34,390 nucleotides of DNA, from positions 1-34,390 of the forward strand of contig JALWMA010000121.1 in assembly GCA_027081015.1 (NCBI GenBank), written 5' to 3'. Position 1 is the first letter of the stretch. Each line of letters begins with the position of its first letter. This DNA is from Campylobacterales bacterium (GTDB lineage: Bacteria > Campylobacterota > Campylobacteria > Campylobacterales > Hydrogenimonadaceae). Positions 16,142-25,083 of the stretch are shown in pieces. The notes under the pieces are model-generated. The model made no database searches, had not been told where the DNA came from, and saw only the letters and a program-made list of their open reading frames with translations. Position numbers and translations under genes: made by a program.

Positions 16142-16209
16142 AGCCCGCAATTTGGCAGGAGGTAAGCGGCCCTGCGACCCACCAAGCTTCGAGATCGCTG
16201 TTTTCGAGA
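16142..16209 (+). repeat. Interspersed repeat, copy 2 (68 bp)
   Basis: It matches copy 1 at 7774-7840 over its whole length in the same orientation, with conserved blocks and near-constant spacing. Here the repeat is preceded by ACCTCCTG (about 16130-16137), which pairs perfectly with CAGGAGGT inside the repeat (about 16156-16163), and GCAGG can alternatively pair with the later CCTGC. It lies between the chemoreceptor start and the ilvC promoter, upstream of the promoter and so outside the ilvC leader. Apart from this and the ilvC promoter the gap 15993-16320 shows nothing recognisable. Confidence 0.7.
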
Positions 16210-16285
16210 AAACTCTATATTGCAATGTAAAATTTATAAACTGGGACCAGAAAGAGAATTTATATGCTTCAAAGTCCTCTTTCAA

Positions 16286-17343
<1,058 letters not shown>

Positions 17344-17389
17344 CTCTTTGGGTCGATGCCGTCGAGGCACCGACCCGTCCCCATCCGAT

Positions 17390-18418
17390 ATGGCGAAAAG
17401 AAGACAGCACCCGCGTAAACATTCGAAATCTTCGAAAAGAGGCAGAAAGAGCGGTCGGTCGGGCCGTTTTGTAAACAACCTTCTTGCAGGATTCGCCCTC
17501 TTTGTCATCATAGCCGTATTGATGGGGCTTGCCGGTTGGATCGGCTATGAAGCCGGCAAAGAGCATACGGTAAAGAGTTACGAAAAGAGGCTCGGAGACT
17601 ATAGAAGCGATATAGAGAAGCTTCGCGAAAGGCTCAAGAGCGTCAAACCGGCTCCGGTAAAACCCGCCTCCGGGCAGGAGCCCTCTGAAATAAGGGACTA
17701 CGCTTCGGCCGGCGGAGAGGTTTCCGCAGCAAAGCCGGCCGTGAAAAAGGAGGTGGAGCTGGCACGTCCGAAGCTGGCGATCATCATCGACGATGTAGCC
17801 TTCGCCGCCCAGCTCAAAGAGATAAAAAGCCTCCCGTGGAAAATCACCCCCTCGATATTCCCGCCGACTCCGAGGCATCCGGACACTCCGAAGTTCGCGA
17901 AAAATCTGAGCCACTACATGATACATCTGCCGATGGAGGCTATGAGCTACAACCGTGCCGAAAAAGAGACTCTTACGGTGGAGAGCTCCGAATCGCAGAT
18001 CGATCTTAGACTCAGAAAGCTGCGCCGCTGGTTTCCCGGCGCCAAATTCATCAACAACCATACGGGCAGCAGATTTACCGCTGACGCCGAGTCTATGGCG
18101 AAGTTCTACCCGCTCGCCAAACGTTACGGCTTTACGTTCATAGACAGCAGAACCACCCCCAAAACCGTCGTGCCGGAGATAGCGAAACTAAACGAAGACC
18201 CATATGTAGGGCGGGACATCTTCCTCGACAACAAACCGGATGTCGGCTACATCCGCAACCAGCTGAAAAAGGCGGTGAGGATCGCCAAGGCACACGGCTA
18301 CGCCATAGCGATAGGCCATCCCCATAGGACGACCCTTAAGGCGCTCTCCGAATCGGGGGATATTTTAAGAGGTGTCGATGTAGTCTACATGGATGAACTA
18401 TACTCCGTGATACGTTAG
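17390..18418 (+). CDS. Divergent polysaccharide deacetylase family protein (YibQ/DUF610-like)
   Basis: The 342 residues begin with a very basic cytoplasmic stretch (MAKRRQHPRKHSKSSKRGRK), then one membrane segment near 31-56, a coiled-coil and proline-rich linker, and a C-terminal NodB-like domain from about 125. Domain landmarks are KLAIIIDDVAFAAQ, HLPMEAMSYN, NNHTGSRFT, FTFIDSRTTPKTV and AIAIGHPH. The family is a divergent branch of carbohydrate esterase 4 proteins, probably acting in the periplasm on cell-wall glycans, though the substrate is not known. In other bacteria the family is often encoded near envC-type genes, which are not seen here. The ATG at 17390 is preferred over an upstream in-frame codon. 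Confidence 0.88.
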   Translation: MAKRRQHPRKHSKSSKRGRKSGRSGRFVNNLLAGFALFVIIAVLMGLAGWIGYEAGKEHTVKSYEKRLGDYRSDIEKLRERLKSVKPAPVKPASGQEPSEIRDYASAGGEVSAAKPAVKKEVELARPKLAIIIDDVAFAAQLKEIKSLPWKITPSIFPPTPRHPDTPKFAKNLSHYMIHLPMEAMSYNRAEKETLTVESSESQIDLRLRKLRRWFPGAKFINNHTGSRFTADAESMAKFYPLAKRYGFTFIDSRTTPKTVVPEIAKLNEDPYVGRDIFLDNKPDVGYIRNQLKKAVRIAKAHGYAIAIGHPHRTTLKALSESGDILRGVDVVYMDELYSVIR

Positions 18419-18429
18419 AAGGAGGAGCG

Positions 18430-19764
18430 ATGAAGAGGATAGCGGCGGCACTTATTATGGGGCTGGCGGTCGGTTTTTCGGCCGCTTCGGTATTTACCGT
18501 GCAGCAGGCGGAGCTTTTGGGTATCGTAACATTCCTGGTCGTTATGTGGACGAACAACGGACTCCCCCTCGGTGTAGTTTCGCTCCTGCCGATACTCCTT
18601 TTTCCGGTTTTCGGGATAATGGAGCTAAAAGCCGTTACCCCCAACTATGCGAAGTCTATAATCTTCCTCTTTCTGGGCGGTTTCATGCTCGCCATCGCGA
18701 TGCAAAAGAGCAGGCTCCATACGCAGATTTCGAACAGGCTCCTGCGTATCTTCCCGCATACACCGCGGGGAATCATCTATGCGATGGCGATAGTTTCGGC
18801 ACTTCTGAGCTCGATACTCTCAAACACTACGATAACGTTGATGCTGATGCCGATAGGCCTCTTCCTTACCGAAAACGTGAAGCTCAAGATAAGAATTCTG
18901 CTCGCTATAGCCTACGGGGCGAGCGTAGGAGGGATTCTTACCCCGATAGGTACGGCTCCAAACCTTCTGCTTCTGGGATACCTCGATACCCTTGGATTGA
19001 ATGCCCCGACATTTACGGGCTGGATGGGCATGACGGCCCCGGTGGTAGGTATGATGCTGCTTATAATACCCTGGATTCTCAGTTTGGGTGTCGAAGATGA
19101 GAAGATCGGCGAACCTCCCGAAACTCCGGAGCCCTTTACAAAGGATCAGAAGAAGCTCCTTGCGATCCTTGGGGGCCTCTCGCTTCTTCTGATACTGAAT
19201 ACACCGATAAAGCCGTGGTACCCCGGCCTGGGTCTGAACGAGAAGGGGCTGCTGCTGGCCGCCGGGCTCATGCTGTTTCTGCCCGGAGTCGATCTTTTGG
19301 AGTGGGAGGACAGCAGGGCCATTCCCTACGAGATCATCTTTCTCTTCGGGGCCGGTTTCAGTATAGCCGCCGCTTTCGGCTCCACCCACCTTGCCGAGGC
19401 GATAGCGCAGAAGCTCGAGTTCGTCCATTCGTTGCCGCTGTGGCTGACGCTCGCGGTAGTGGCGCTGGTGATCAGCTTCTCCACCGAAATCACCAGCAAT
19501 ACCGCTCTTACCTCAATAGCGTTGCCGGTAATGGCCCAGCTCTACGGTGTGGAGAACCCCGTTACGCTTCTGATTCTGATGGTCTCTACCGTGGCGGCCA
19601 GCTACGCCTTCATGCTCCCCATCGCGACACCGCCCAACGCCATTATAATGAGTTCGCGCATCATAAAGGTGAAGAGTATGGCGACGTTCGGTTTTTTTAT
19701 CGACCTTATCGGTGTGGTCGTCGTTTCGGCTACCGCCTATCTGCTATGGAGGTCGGTGCTTTGA
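18430..19764 (+). CDS. SLC13/DASS-family anion transporter
   Basis: The 444-residue membrane protein has about 11-12 hydrophobic segments and both signature regions of the divalent-anion:sodium symporter family: SSILSNTTITLMLMPI with TPIGTAPNLLLLGY in the first half, and STEITSNTALTSIALPV with LPIATPPNAI in the second. These SNT and TPxxTPPN-like motifs bind sodium and the carboxylate substrate. Likely cargo is a C4-dicarboxylate, sulfate or similar anion, which cannot be settled from sequence. It follows the deacetylase gene by 11 bases with a strong AGGAGG site. dprA starts 31 bases downstream. Confidence 0.9.
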   Translation: MKRIAAALIMGLAVGFSAASVFTVQQAELLGIVTFLVVMWTNNGLPLGVVSLLPILLFPVFGIMELKAVTPNYAKSIIFLFLGGFMLAIAMQKSRLHTQISNRLLRIFPHTPRGIIYAMAIVSALLSSILSNTTITLMLMPIGLFLTENVKLKIRILLAIAYGASVGGILTPIGTAPNLLLLGYLDTLGLNAPTFTGWMGMTAPVVGMMLLIIPWILSLGVEDEKIGEPPETPEPFTKDQKKLLAILGGLSLLLILNTPIKPWYPGLGLNEKGLLLAAGLMLFLPGVDLLEWEDSRAIPYEIIFLFGAGFSIAAAFGSTHLAEAIAQKLEFVHSLPLWLTLAVVALVISFSTEITSNTALTSIALPVMAQLYGVENPVTLLILMVSTVAASYAFMLPIATPPNAIIMSSRIIKVKSMATFGFFIDLIGVVVVSATAYLLWRSVL

Positions 19765-19795
19765 CGGAAAGTCGTCTATTATGGGTGGAGCGGCC

Positions 19796-20566
19796 GTGAA
19801 AGAGTTGCAGGAGCGCATTTCGGAGCTGGAGTCCATGCGGAGGTACCCCGAACGGCTCTATGTCAGCGGAAACGTGGAGCTGCTGAATCGCAGGAGGGTC
19901 TCGATCGTAGGGAGCAGAAGGCCTACGCAGTATGCGTACGCCGCAGCCCATCGCATCGCGTCGGCACTTGCCGCATGCGGTGTAGCGGTGGTCAGCGGAG
20001 GCGCGATGGGTATCGATGCAGCCGCCCACCGTGGAGCCGGAGCCGCAAACACTATCGCCGTGCTTCCATGCGGGATCGACCTTCGATATCCGGCCGTAAA
20101 CGCCGCGCTTTTGGAGCAGATCTCTGCCGAAGGGCTGCTGATAAGCCAGTTCGAGCCGGGATTCAGGGCGACCCCTTGGAGCTTCGTGGCGCGTAACGAG
20201 GTGGTCGTGGCTCTCTCGGAGGTGCTGGTGGTCGCAGAGGCGCAAAAGGGGAGCGGTTCGATGCGTAGTGTCGAGTTTGCCGGGAGGATGGGCAAAAAGA
20301 TCTATGTCCTGCCGCATCGGATCGGTGAGAGCGACGGAACGAACGCCCTGCTTGAAGAGGGGGCGGCAGAAGCGATCTACGATATCGATGAGTTTGCGGC
20401 ACTCTTTTCGGATGGGGACTCGAAGAGGGCAGAAGAGGAGTTTATCGACTTTTGCGCAACCCACCCCGCATATGAAGAGGCGCTGGAGAGGTTCGGCGAA
20501 CTTCTCTTCGAAGCTGAGCTCGAGGGGAGGGTTGCGGTGATAAACGGCAGGGTAATACCCCGTTAA
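19796..20566 (+). CDS. dprA: DNA-processing protein DprA
   Basis: It loads RecA on incoming single-stranded DNA during natural transformation. The 256 residues carry the Rossmann-like DprA core: ERLYVSGNVELLNRRRVSIV, GSRRPTQYAYAAA, GGAMGIDAAAHRGA and the later LFEPGFRATPW-type and AQKGSGSMRSVEFAGRMG regions. A short C-terminal winged-helix-like stretch ends the protein, and the N-terminal SAM domain of longer homologues is missing. The GTG at 19796, with GGAG 5 bases upstream, is taken as start; an ATG at 19781 is also possible. Its stop codon overlaps that of the convergent small gene at a shared TTAA. Confidence 0.9.
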   Translation: MKELQERISELESMRRYPERLYVSGNVELLNRRRVSIVGSRRPTQYAYAAAHRIASALAACGVAVVSGGAMGIDAAAHRGAGAANTIAVLPCGIDLRYPAVNAALLEQISAEGLLISQFEPGFRATPWSFVARNEVVVALSEVLVVAEAQKGSGSMRSVEFAGRMGKKIYVLPHRIGESDGTNALLEEGAAEAIYDIDEFAALFSDGDSKRAEEEFIDFCATHPAYEEALERFGELLFEAELEGRVAVINGRVIPR

Positions 20567-20955
20567 CCGCTCTTTATCTCTTCCAAGCGTGCGTAGAGGC
20601 TGCTTATGAGTTTGAAGGCGTCTTTTCCGTCTGTCGGGTACTCCACCACACAATCTTCCACAGGGGGCTCTCCCAGCGCTTCCAAAATGGTACGGTGAAC
20701 CTTTTGGGCTCCGTTCCAGTCGGTACCCGGAAGCATGGCTATGAGGTTTCCTTCGATATAAAAGAGTCTGTCTGACTCCCTCAAGAGAGGCTTGACGAGC
20801 TCCCTGATTCTGCCCTCGTCCGCATCCGCCAGCGGTATCAGAAGAACCGAGAAGGTCTGTTCGTACCCTTCGCGTGAGAGTCTCTTTATGAAGTGGATGT
20901 GATACTCCAGAAGTGTTTTGAGCAGCTCTTTGTAACCCAGAATTCTATCTGCCAT
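20563..20955 (-). CDS. Small protein with degenerate GGDEF-like domain
   Basis: The 130 residues have the layout of the later part of a GGDEF domain. The stretch LLRESDRLFYIEGNLIAMLPGTDWNGA lines up with the usual R-S-D-x-x-x-R-x-GGDEF-x-x-LLP pattern, but the GGDEF residues are replaced by IEGNL, so diguanylate cyclase activity is not expected. The C-terminal YPTDGKDAFKLISSLYARLEE resembles the final helix of such domains. It may be a c-di-GMP-binding or purely structural relic. It starts with an AAGGAT site, is divergent from the YbhB-like gene, and ends in overlap with dprA. Recognition is by pattern only. Confidence 0.6.
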   Translation of the reverse strand: MADRILGYKELLKTLLEYHIHFIKRLSREGYEQTFSVLLIPLADADEGRIRELVKPLLRESDRLFYIEGNLIAMLPGTDWNGAQKVHRTILEALGEPPVEDCVVEYPTDGKDAFKLISSLYARLEEIKSG

Positions 20956-20980
20956 GCAACATCCTTAATCTGAATTTCTA

Positions 20981-20987
20981 TATAATA
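20981..20987. promoter_or_regulatory. Divergent overlapping -10 region
   Basis: The AT core TATATAATAA reads as TATAAT (20981-20986) toward the YbhB-like gene and as TATTAT toward the degenerate-GGDEF gene. The two transcription starts would be close together, so the two promoters probably compete. With the plus-strand start near 20993, an ATG at 20994 would be leaderless, favouring the TTG at 21018 as the true start. Confidence 0.45.
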
Positions 20988-21017
20988 ACACAAATGGCGG
21001 AACGAAAAGGGGCGAAT

Positions 21018-21563
21018 TTGAAAAAGATAGTTTCGATTTTATTGACGGCGACACTCACCGCTGCGGCGCTGTATGCAGGGAACTTTACACTCAAAAGTCC
21101 CGATCTGTCGGGTCAGCTGAGTATCGAGCAGGTCTACAGCGGCTTCGGATGCAGCGGCAAAAACATCTCTCCCAAGCTGGAGTGGAGCAGTGCCCCGAAA
21201 GGGACGAAGAGCTTCGCCGTAACGGTCTACGACCCCGATGCGCCGACCGGAAGCGGCTGGTGGCACTGGATCGTCTTCAATATCCCGGCGTCGGTACACG
21301 CTCTGCCCAGGGGTGCCGGCGACCCATCCGGCCGCCTGCTTCCGAAGGGTGCCGTGCAGAGCCGTACCGACTTTGGGGGTGTAGGCTACGGCGGAGCCTG
21401 CCCGCCCGTGGGCGACAGACCGCACCGCTACATCTTTACCGTATATGCGCTCGATGTGCCGAAACTGCCGCTCGATGCCGACACTCCGCCGGCGCTTGTA
21501 GGTTTCATGCTCGAAAAGCATGCAATAGCAAAAGCGTCGCTGATCTCCTACTACGGAAGGTAG
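21018..21563 (+). CDS. YbhB/YbcL-type (PEBP family) secreted protein
   Basis: The 181 residues begin with a signal peptide (LKKIVSILLTATLTAAALYAG) with likely cleavage near AYAG-type sites, so it is periplasmic. The mature protein is a phosphatidylethanolamine-binding/Raf-kinase-inhibitor-like fold with the conserved anion pocket: VYDPDAPTGSGWWHWIVFNIP, then GYGGACPPVGDRPHRYIFTVYAL. The physiological ligand of bacterial members is unknown. The TTG at 21018 is taken as start because AAAAGGGG lies 5 bases upstream and the promoter lies at 20981; the frame also opens at an ATG at 20994. A small membrane protein and ruvX follow closely. Confidence 0.87.
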   Translation: MKKIVSILLTATLTAAALYAGNFTLKSPDLSGQLSIEQVYSGFGCSGKNISPKLEWSSAPKGTKSFAVTVYDPDAPTGSGWWHWIVFNIPASVHALPRGAGDPSGRLLPKGAVQSRTDFGGVGYGGACPPVGDRPHRYIFTVYALDVPKLPLDADTPPALVGFMLEKHAIAKASLISYYGR

Positions 21564-21566
21564 AAG

Positions 21567-21887
21567 GTGTTCGTCTACCTTCTTGCCGGGGCTTTTATAG
21601 CGGTGATTTCGGTGCTTCTGCTCAGGGCATATAGAAGCGACAGGAGCATCTCCACCCTTCTGGTAGGCGTCGGCTTGATAGCGGCGGCCTCCTTTTATAC
21701 GGCCTTTACCCGGACGATGATCGTATACAAACCGATAATGGTTCTGCATATAGCGCTGACGCTTTACAGCTGGTACGGGGTCTTTCTCTACCTGCTCAAA
21801 AGGCGTCTCGACCCCTATGCGATACTCTCTCCGCTCGGTACAGTTCTGCTCTTTTTCGGGGTCGCATACTACTTCAGGGAGCGGTAG
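21567..21887 (+). CDS. Small four-helix membrane protein, unknown function
   Basis: I do not recognise the family. The 106 residues comprise about four hydrophobic segments: FVYLLAGAFIAVISVLLL, TLLVGVGLIAAASFYTAF, IMVLHIALTLYSWYGVFLYLL and AILSPLGTVLLFFGVAYYF. Short basic loops (RAYRSDRS, KRRLD) lie between them. It starts at a GTG 3 bases after the YbhB-like gene and ends one base before the ruvX start, so it is translationally linked to both neighbours. No charged or catalytic pattern stands out. Confidence 0.75.
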   Translation: MFVYLLAGAFIAVISVLLLRAYRSDRSISTLLVGVGLIAAASFYTAFTRTMIVYKPIMVLHIALTLYSWYGVFLYLLKRRLDPYAILSPLGTVLLFFGVAYYFRER

Positions 21888-22292
21888 GTGAAGAGCGGGA
21901 GGATAGCGGCTATAGATGTGGGGCTCAAAAGGATCGGAACGGCAATCTGCCTCGATGGCGAGAGTGCCATTCCGCAGCCTCCGATTTTTCGCAAAAACAG
22001 GGAGCAGGCCGCGAGGGACGTAGATGCTTTTTTGAGAGAGTGGGGCATAGAGCGGCTTGTCGTCGGTGTGCCGATGAGCGGAAGCGGTGCCGAGCAGATG
22101 CAAAAGCGCATCTACCACTTTGTAAATCTTCTCTCGTTTGACGGTGAGATCGAATATATCGACGAGTATGGCAGCAGCGTAGAAGCGGCGGAGCGGATGA
22201 GGGGGGTTACGCGCCAAAAGAGAGACGGAAAGCTCGACTCCATCGCGGCGCAGATCATTCTGGAGCGCTATCTTTCGAAGAGCAGGAGGTAG
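21888..22292 (+). CDS. ruvX: Putative pre-16S rRNA nuclease / Holliday junction resolvase-like
   Basis: The 134 residues have the RNase H-like YqgF fold: AAIDVGLKRIGTAI with the first catalytic Asp, RLVVGVPMSGSG, EYIDEYGSSVEAAERM and DSIAAQIILERYL with the last Asp. The family matures 16S rRNA 5' ends in E. coli and has also been proposed to resolve Holliday junctions. The start is a GTG immediately after the membrane-protein stop, preceded by AGGGAGCGG. Its 3' end overlaps the convergent diguanylate cyclase gene by 38 bases. The length is usual for the family. Confidence 0.93.
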   Translation: MKSGRIAAIDVGLKRIGTAICLDGESAIPQPPIFRKNREQAARDVDAFLREWGIERLVVGVPMSGSGAEQMQKRIYHFVNLLSFDGEIEYIDEYGSSVEAAERMRGVTRQKRDGKLDSIAAQIILERYLSKSRR

Positions 22293-24138
22293 ATTCTCCA
22301 TCTTTTTCGTCGCCGGGCAGCTCCTCACTGAAGAGCACGACGCGGTTCTTACCGCTCTTTTTAGCTTTGTAGAGGGCGATATCGGCGAACTTGATGGCCT
22401 CCCTCAGGTTTGCCGAACACTCCGGGTAGAAGCTCACACCTATCGATACCGTGGAGCTTATCTTCTTGCCTTTAACCGATACCGGAATTTTTGAAAAGAG
22501 CTCCCTGATCTTTTCTGCGACTTTCAGCGCGCCTTCGGGTGTCGCTTCATGGAGCAGGACGACGAACTCCTCCCCTCCGTAGCGCGCCGCGATGTCGGAG
22601 CTTCTTATCTCGTGGTTTATCGTCTCTACCAGCAGTTTTATGAAGGTGTCACCGACATCGTGGCCGTATGTGTCGTTTACCATTTTGAAGGAGTCGATAT
22701 CGAGCATCAAGACGGCGTACCTGGTTATGTGCCTGCTTCCCTGCCTGTTGATCTTGTCGATCATCTCTTCGAGGAACTTGCGGTTGTAAAGACCCGTGAG
22801 CCCGTCTCGGAGCGACTTCTCTTCGAGCTGCTGCATAAGCAGTTTGCTCTCTATTACAGGTTTAGAGTTCTCCAGATAGTAGCGCAGCACAGTCTCCTCT
22901 TTTTTGAAGTGCTCGATCTTCTGTTTGCTGTCTGTAAGGAGCGTGATTATCAGGCTGCGCCTTTCGGTTATGTCGAACGGAATGCAGTAGTAGAAGGAGT
23001 AGCCGCCGCAGTAGCCCGGGCAGAGCTCGGGGTACTGGTCCGATACGACCGGGGCGTCGGTTCTGAAGGCTCTGCAAAGGTCGGGGTTTTCGAAGGTGTC
23101 CGATTTGCAGATACTCCCGTTTTCGCTGCTGTAGACAACCCTTCTGGTCCTGGCCGCGGAGTCTACATCGAATATCGCCATACCTTCTGCCGACATGATT
23201 TCGTCGGTTATGGTCGCCAGTCGTCCGTAGATCTGGTTTAGATCTTTGTCGAGCTCTATCGTGTTTTTGAAGCGGTGGATATCCGAGAGCATATCGATGG
23301 TGTGCGTCGCCTTTTCGAGCGGATCTTCGCAGTAGTGCGAAGACCCTTTCAGGAATATTGCGAGCTTCTGCTCGATCTTGCCTATCGTATTCTGAAACTT
23401 CTCTATCAGTTCGTTGTACCTTTCGGCTACCGCCCGTATGTCGGCAGCATCTATATCTGTCTGCACCTTCAGGCCGAAGTCGCCGTGCTTCGCCCTCTTC
23501 AGCGAAGCTTCGAGCGTTTTGAAAAAGCGTATGTAGGGAGTTACCAGGTACCTTACAAGGAGCAGCGAAAGGACGATGAAGACGACCGTGATCATCGCGA
23601 TTTTCGCAAGCGTCCAGAGCCCCTCTCTTCTAAGATCGCTTATATCGAACTCCAGGCTCACCGCACCCAGCACGTCACCCTCTTTGGCCCTATGGCACTG
23701 TAGGCAGTCAATCTTGCCGTATGACGAAGCGGTGTAGGGTATCGTGACTCTTAAAACGGCGCTGTCGAAATCTTCGTAGAACCTGTCTATCTCTTTGCCG
23801 GTTTCGAGTACCTCTTTGTCGATCTCGTCTCTGGGCATCTCGCTTTTTAGCCCCTTGCCGTACTGTTCTTCTACATTTTTGGAGCGGACGACCCACAACC
23901 TTTTTACATCGTTTCCTGTCGACATCATCTCAAGGAAGTGGCCGCGTTTGTCCATCATGTCGTTCACCATGTGAGCCGTAAGGCCGTCTCTTACGATTTC
24001 GGCAGCCATATGGGCTTTGTCTATTGCGTTGTTGTATGAGTAGTTGCGGAAATTTAGGGCAGCGTTTATCATGATCGCTATCGCGAAGAGCGTAAGGGTT
24101 CCGGTGAGAAGCAGAAAGAGTTTACGGCTGGTTTCCAT
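22255..24138 (-). CDS. Heme-motif sensor diguanylate cyclase
   Basis: The 627-residue protein makes cyclic di-GMP, judging from an intact GGEEF motif (521-525) with an RSSD inhibitory site at 512-515. A membrane segment near 7-28 is followed by a periplasmic sensor of about 140 residues with one CXXCH motif (Cys145, Cys148, His149), a c-type heme site of the DUF3365/Tll0287-like kind. A second membrane segment near 178-198 leads to a HAMP-like coil. A GAF-like domain (about 290-405) carries a cysteine cluster: Cys344, Cys355, Cys373, Cys377 and Cys385. The start has no strong ribosome binding site. The 3' end overlaps ruvX by 38 bases. It probably converts redox or gas signals into c-di-GMP. 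Confidence 0.9.
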   Translation of the reverse strand: METSRKLFLLLTGTLTLFAIAIMINAALNFRNYSYNNAIDKAHMAAEIVRDGLTAHMVNDMMDKRGHFLEMMSTGNDVKRLWVVRSKNVEEQYGKGLKSEMPRDEIDKEVLETGKEIDRFYEDFDSAVLRVTIPYTASSYGKIDCLQCHRAKEGDVLGAVSLEFDISDLRREGLWTLAKIAMITVVFIVLSLLLVRYLVTPYIRFFKTLEASLKRAKHGDFGLKVQTDIDAADIRAVAERYNELIEKFQNTIGKIEQKLAIFLKGSSHYCEDPLEKATHTIDMLSDIHRFKNTIELDKDLNQIYGRLATITDEIMSAEGMAIFDVDSAARTRRVVYSSENGSICKSDTFENPDLCRAFRTDAPVVSDQYPELCPGYCGGYSFYYCIPFDITERRSLIITLLTDSKQKIEHFKKEETVLRYYLENSKPVIESKLLMQQLEEKSLRDGLTGLYNRKFLEEMIDKINRQGSRHITRYAVLMLDIDSFKMVNDTYGHDVGDTFIKLLVETINHEIRSSDIAARYGGEEFVVLLHEATPEGALKVAEKIRELFSKIPVSVKGKKISSTVSIGVSFYPECSANLREAIKFADIALYKAKKSGKNRVVLFSEELPGDEKDGESTSCSSKDSAPE

Positions 24139-24239
24139 GATTGATCTATTATCGGCAGTTTCGCTCTCTTTTTTAGGCGCCGGGCCCCTCTTTTTGCACT
24201 TTTACGGAGTCTGTGACACCGAGCCGGCCGGATTCATCC

Positions 24240-24259
24240 AAAAAGCGGATTTAGTCCGC
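24240..24259 (-). terminator. Intrinsic terminator with the xth stop codon in its loop
   Basis: On the minus strand GCGGA, loop CTAAA, TCCGC is followed by TTTTT (24240-24244 in plus coordinates). The xth stop codon TAA (24251-24253) lies in the loop, so the last codons of xth form the 5' arm. It should end the tatB-tatC-queA-xth transcript just before the diguanylate cyclase gene. Confidence 0.65.
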
Positions 24260-25078
24260 AGTTTGCTTGAGATCGGTTACCGAAGAGCCGCCTAAACTTC
24301 CAAACTCCGCGATCAGGGGTGCATGGTCGCTCGGCGTAGGCGATCGTCGCCTCCTGGTCCAGAGGTCGACCTCGGTGCCGAAGCACTCGCCGCACATCCT
24401 CTCGTTTGCGAGGATGTAGTCTATGCGCATCCCCTCGTCCCTCCAGATGCCGGCACTTCTGTAGTCCCACCACGTAAAACTCCTGCTCTCGGGGTGCAGC
24501 TTCCTGAAGCAGTCGTGAAGTCCGCATTTGAGCAGGCTGCGCATCTTCTCCTTTTCCGAAGGCAGAAACCCTACGGCCCCTTCGAAGAGTTCGGGGTCGT
24601 AGACATCTATATCTTCGAGGGCTACGTTGAAATCACCCAGCACGACAACCCTCTCCTCCTTTTCGAGGAGCCCTTTCACATAGGCTCGAAGGGCGTCGAA
24701 AAACTCCATCTTGTAGTCGTATCGTTCGCTGCCAACCTCTCCTCCGCGTGGTATGTAGCAGTTTAAAACGGCGGTCTGTTCCGTTTTGACTTCGATAAGG
24801 CGCTTTTCGCGGTCGAGAATCTCGTCGTTAAACTCCATCCTTATTTCGGAGAAGGGGATTTTCGAACAGACAGCCACGCCGTTTAGCCTCTTTTGGCCGT
24901 TTACCGCGCAGCTGTACCCGAGCGACTCGAACGCTTCGAACGGAAACTGCTCGCTTTGGCACTTTATCTCCTGCAGGCAGAGTATGTCGACATCCCTTTT
25001 TTCGCTGAGCCAGCGGGAGATAAGGTCGATACGGGAGCGGATCGAGTTTACGTTGAACGTACATACGGAGAGCGCCAT
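24251..25078 (-). CDS. xth: Exonuclease III
   Basis: It removes abasic-site 5' ends and degrades DNA 3'-5', acting in base-excision repair. The 275 residues contain the endonuclease/exonuclease/phosphatase fold marks: CTFNVNSIRSR, LCLQEIKC (metal-binding Glu), YIPRGG, VVLGDFNVALEDIDV, MRIDYILAN and SDHAPLIAEF. The ATG at 25076-25078, with AAGGA upstream, is chosen over a TTG 9 bases earlier. It follows the 49-residue membrane protein by 5 bases and ends in the terminator loop. Confidence 0.95.
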   Translation of the reverse strand: MALSVCTFNVNSIRSRIDLISRWLSEKRDVDILCLQEIKCQSEQFPFEAFESLGYSCAVNGQKRLNGVAVCSKIPFSEIRMEFNDEILDREKRLIEVKTEQTAVLNCYIPRGGEVGSERYDYKMEFFDALRAYVKGLLEKEERVVVLGDFNVALEDIDVYDPELFEGAVGFLPSEKEKMRSLLKCGLHDCFRKLHPESRSFTWWDYRSAGIWRDEGMRIDYILANERMCGECFGTEVDLWTRRRRSPTPSDHAPLIAEFGSLGGSSVTDLKQTAD

Positions 25079-25083
25079 CCGGT

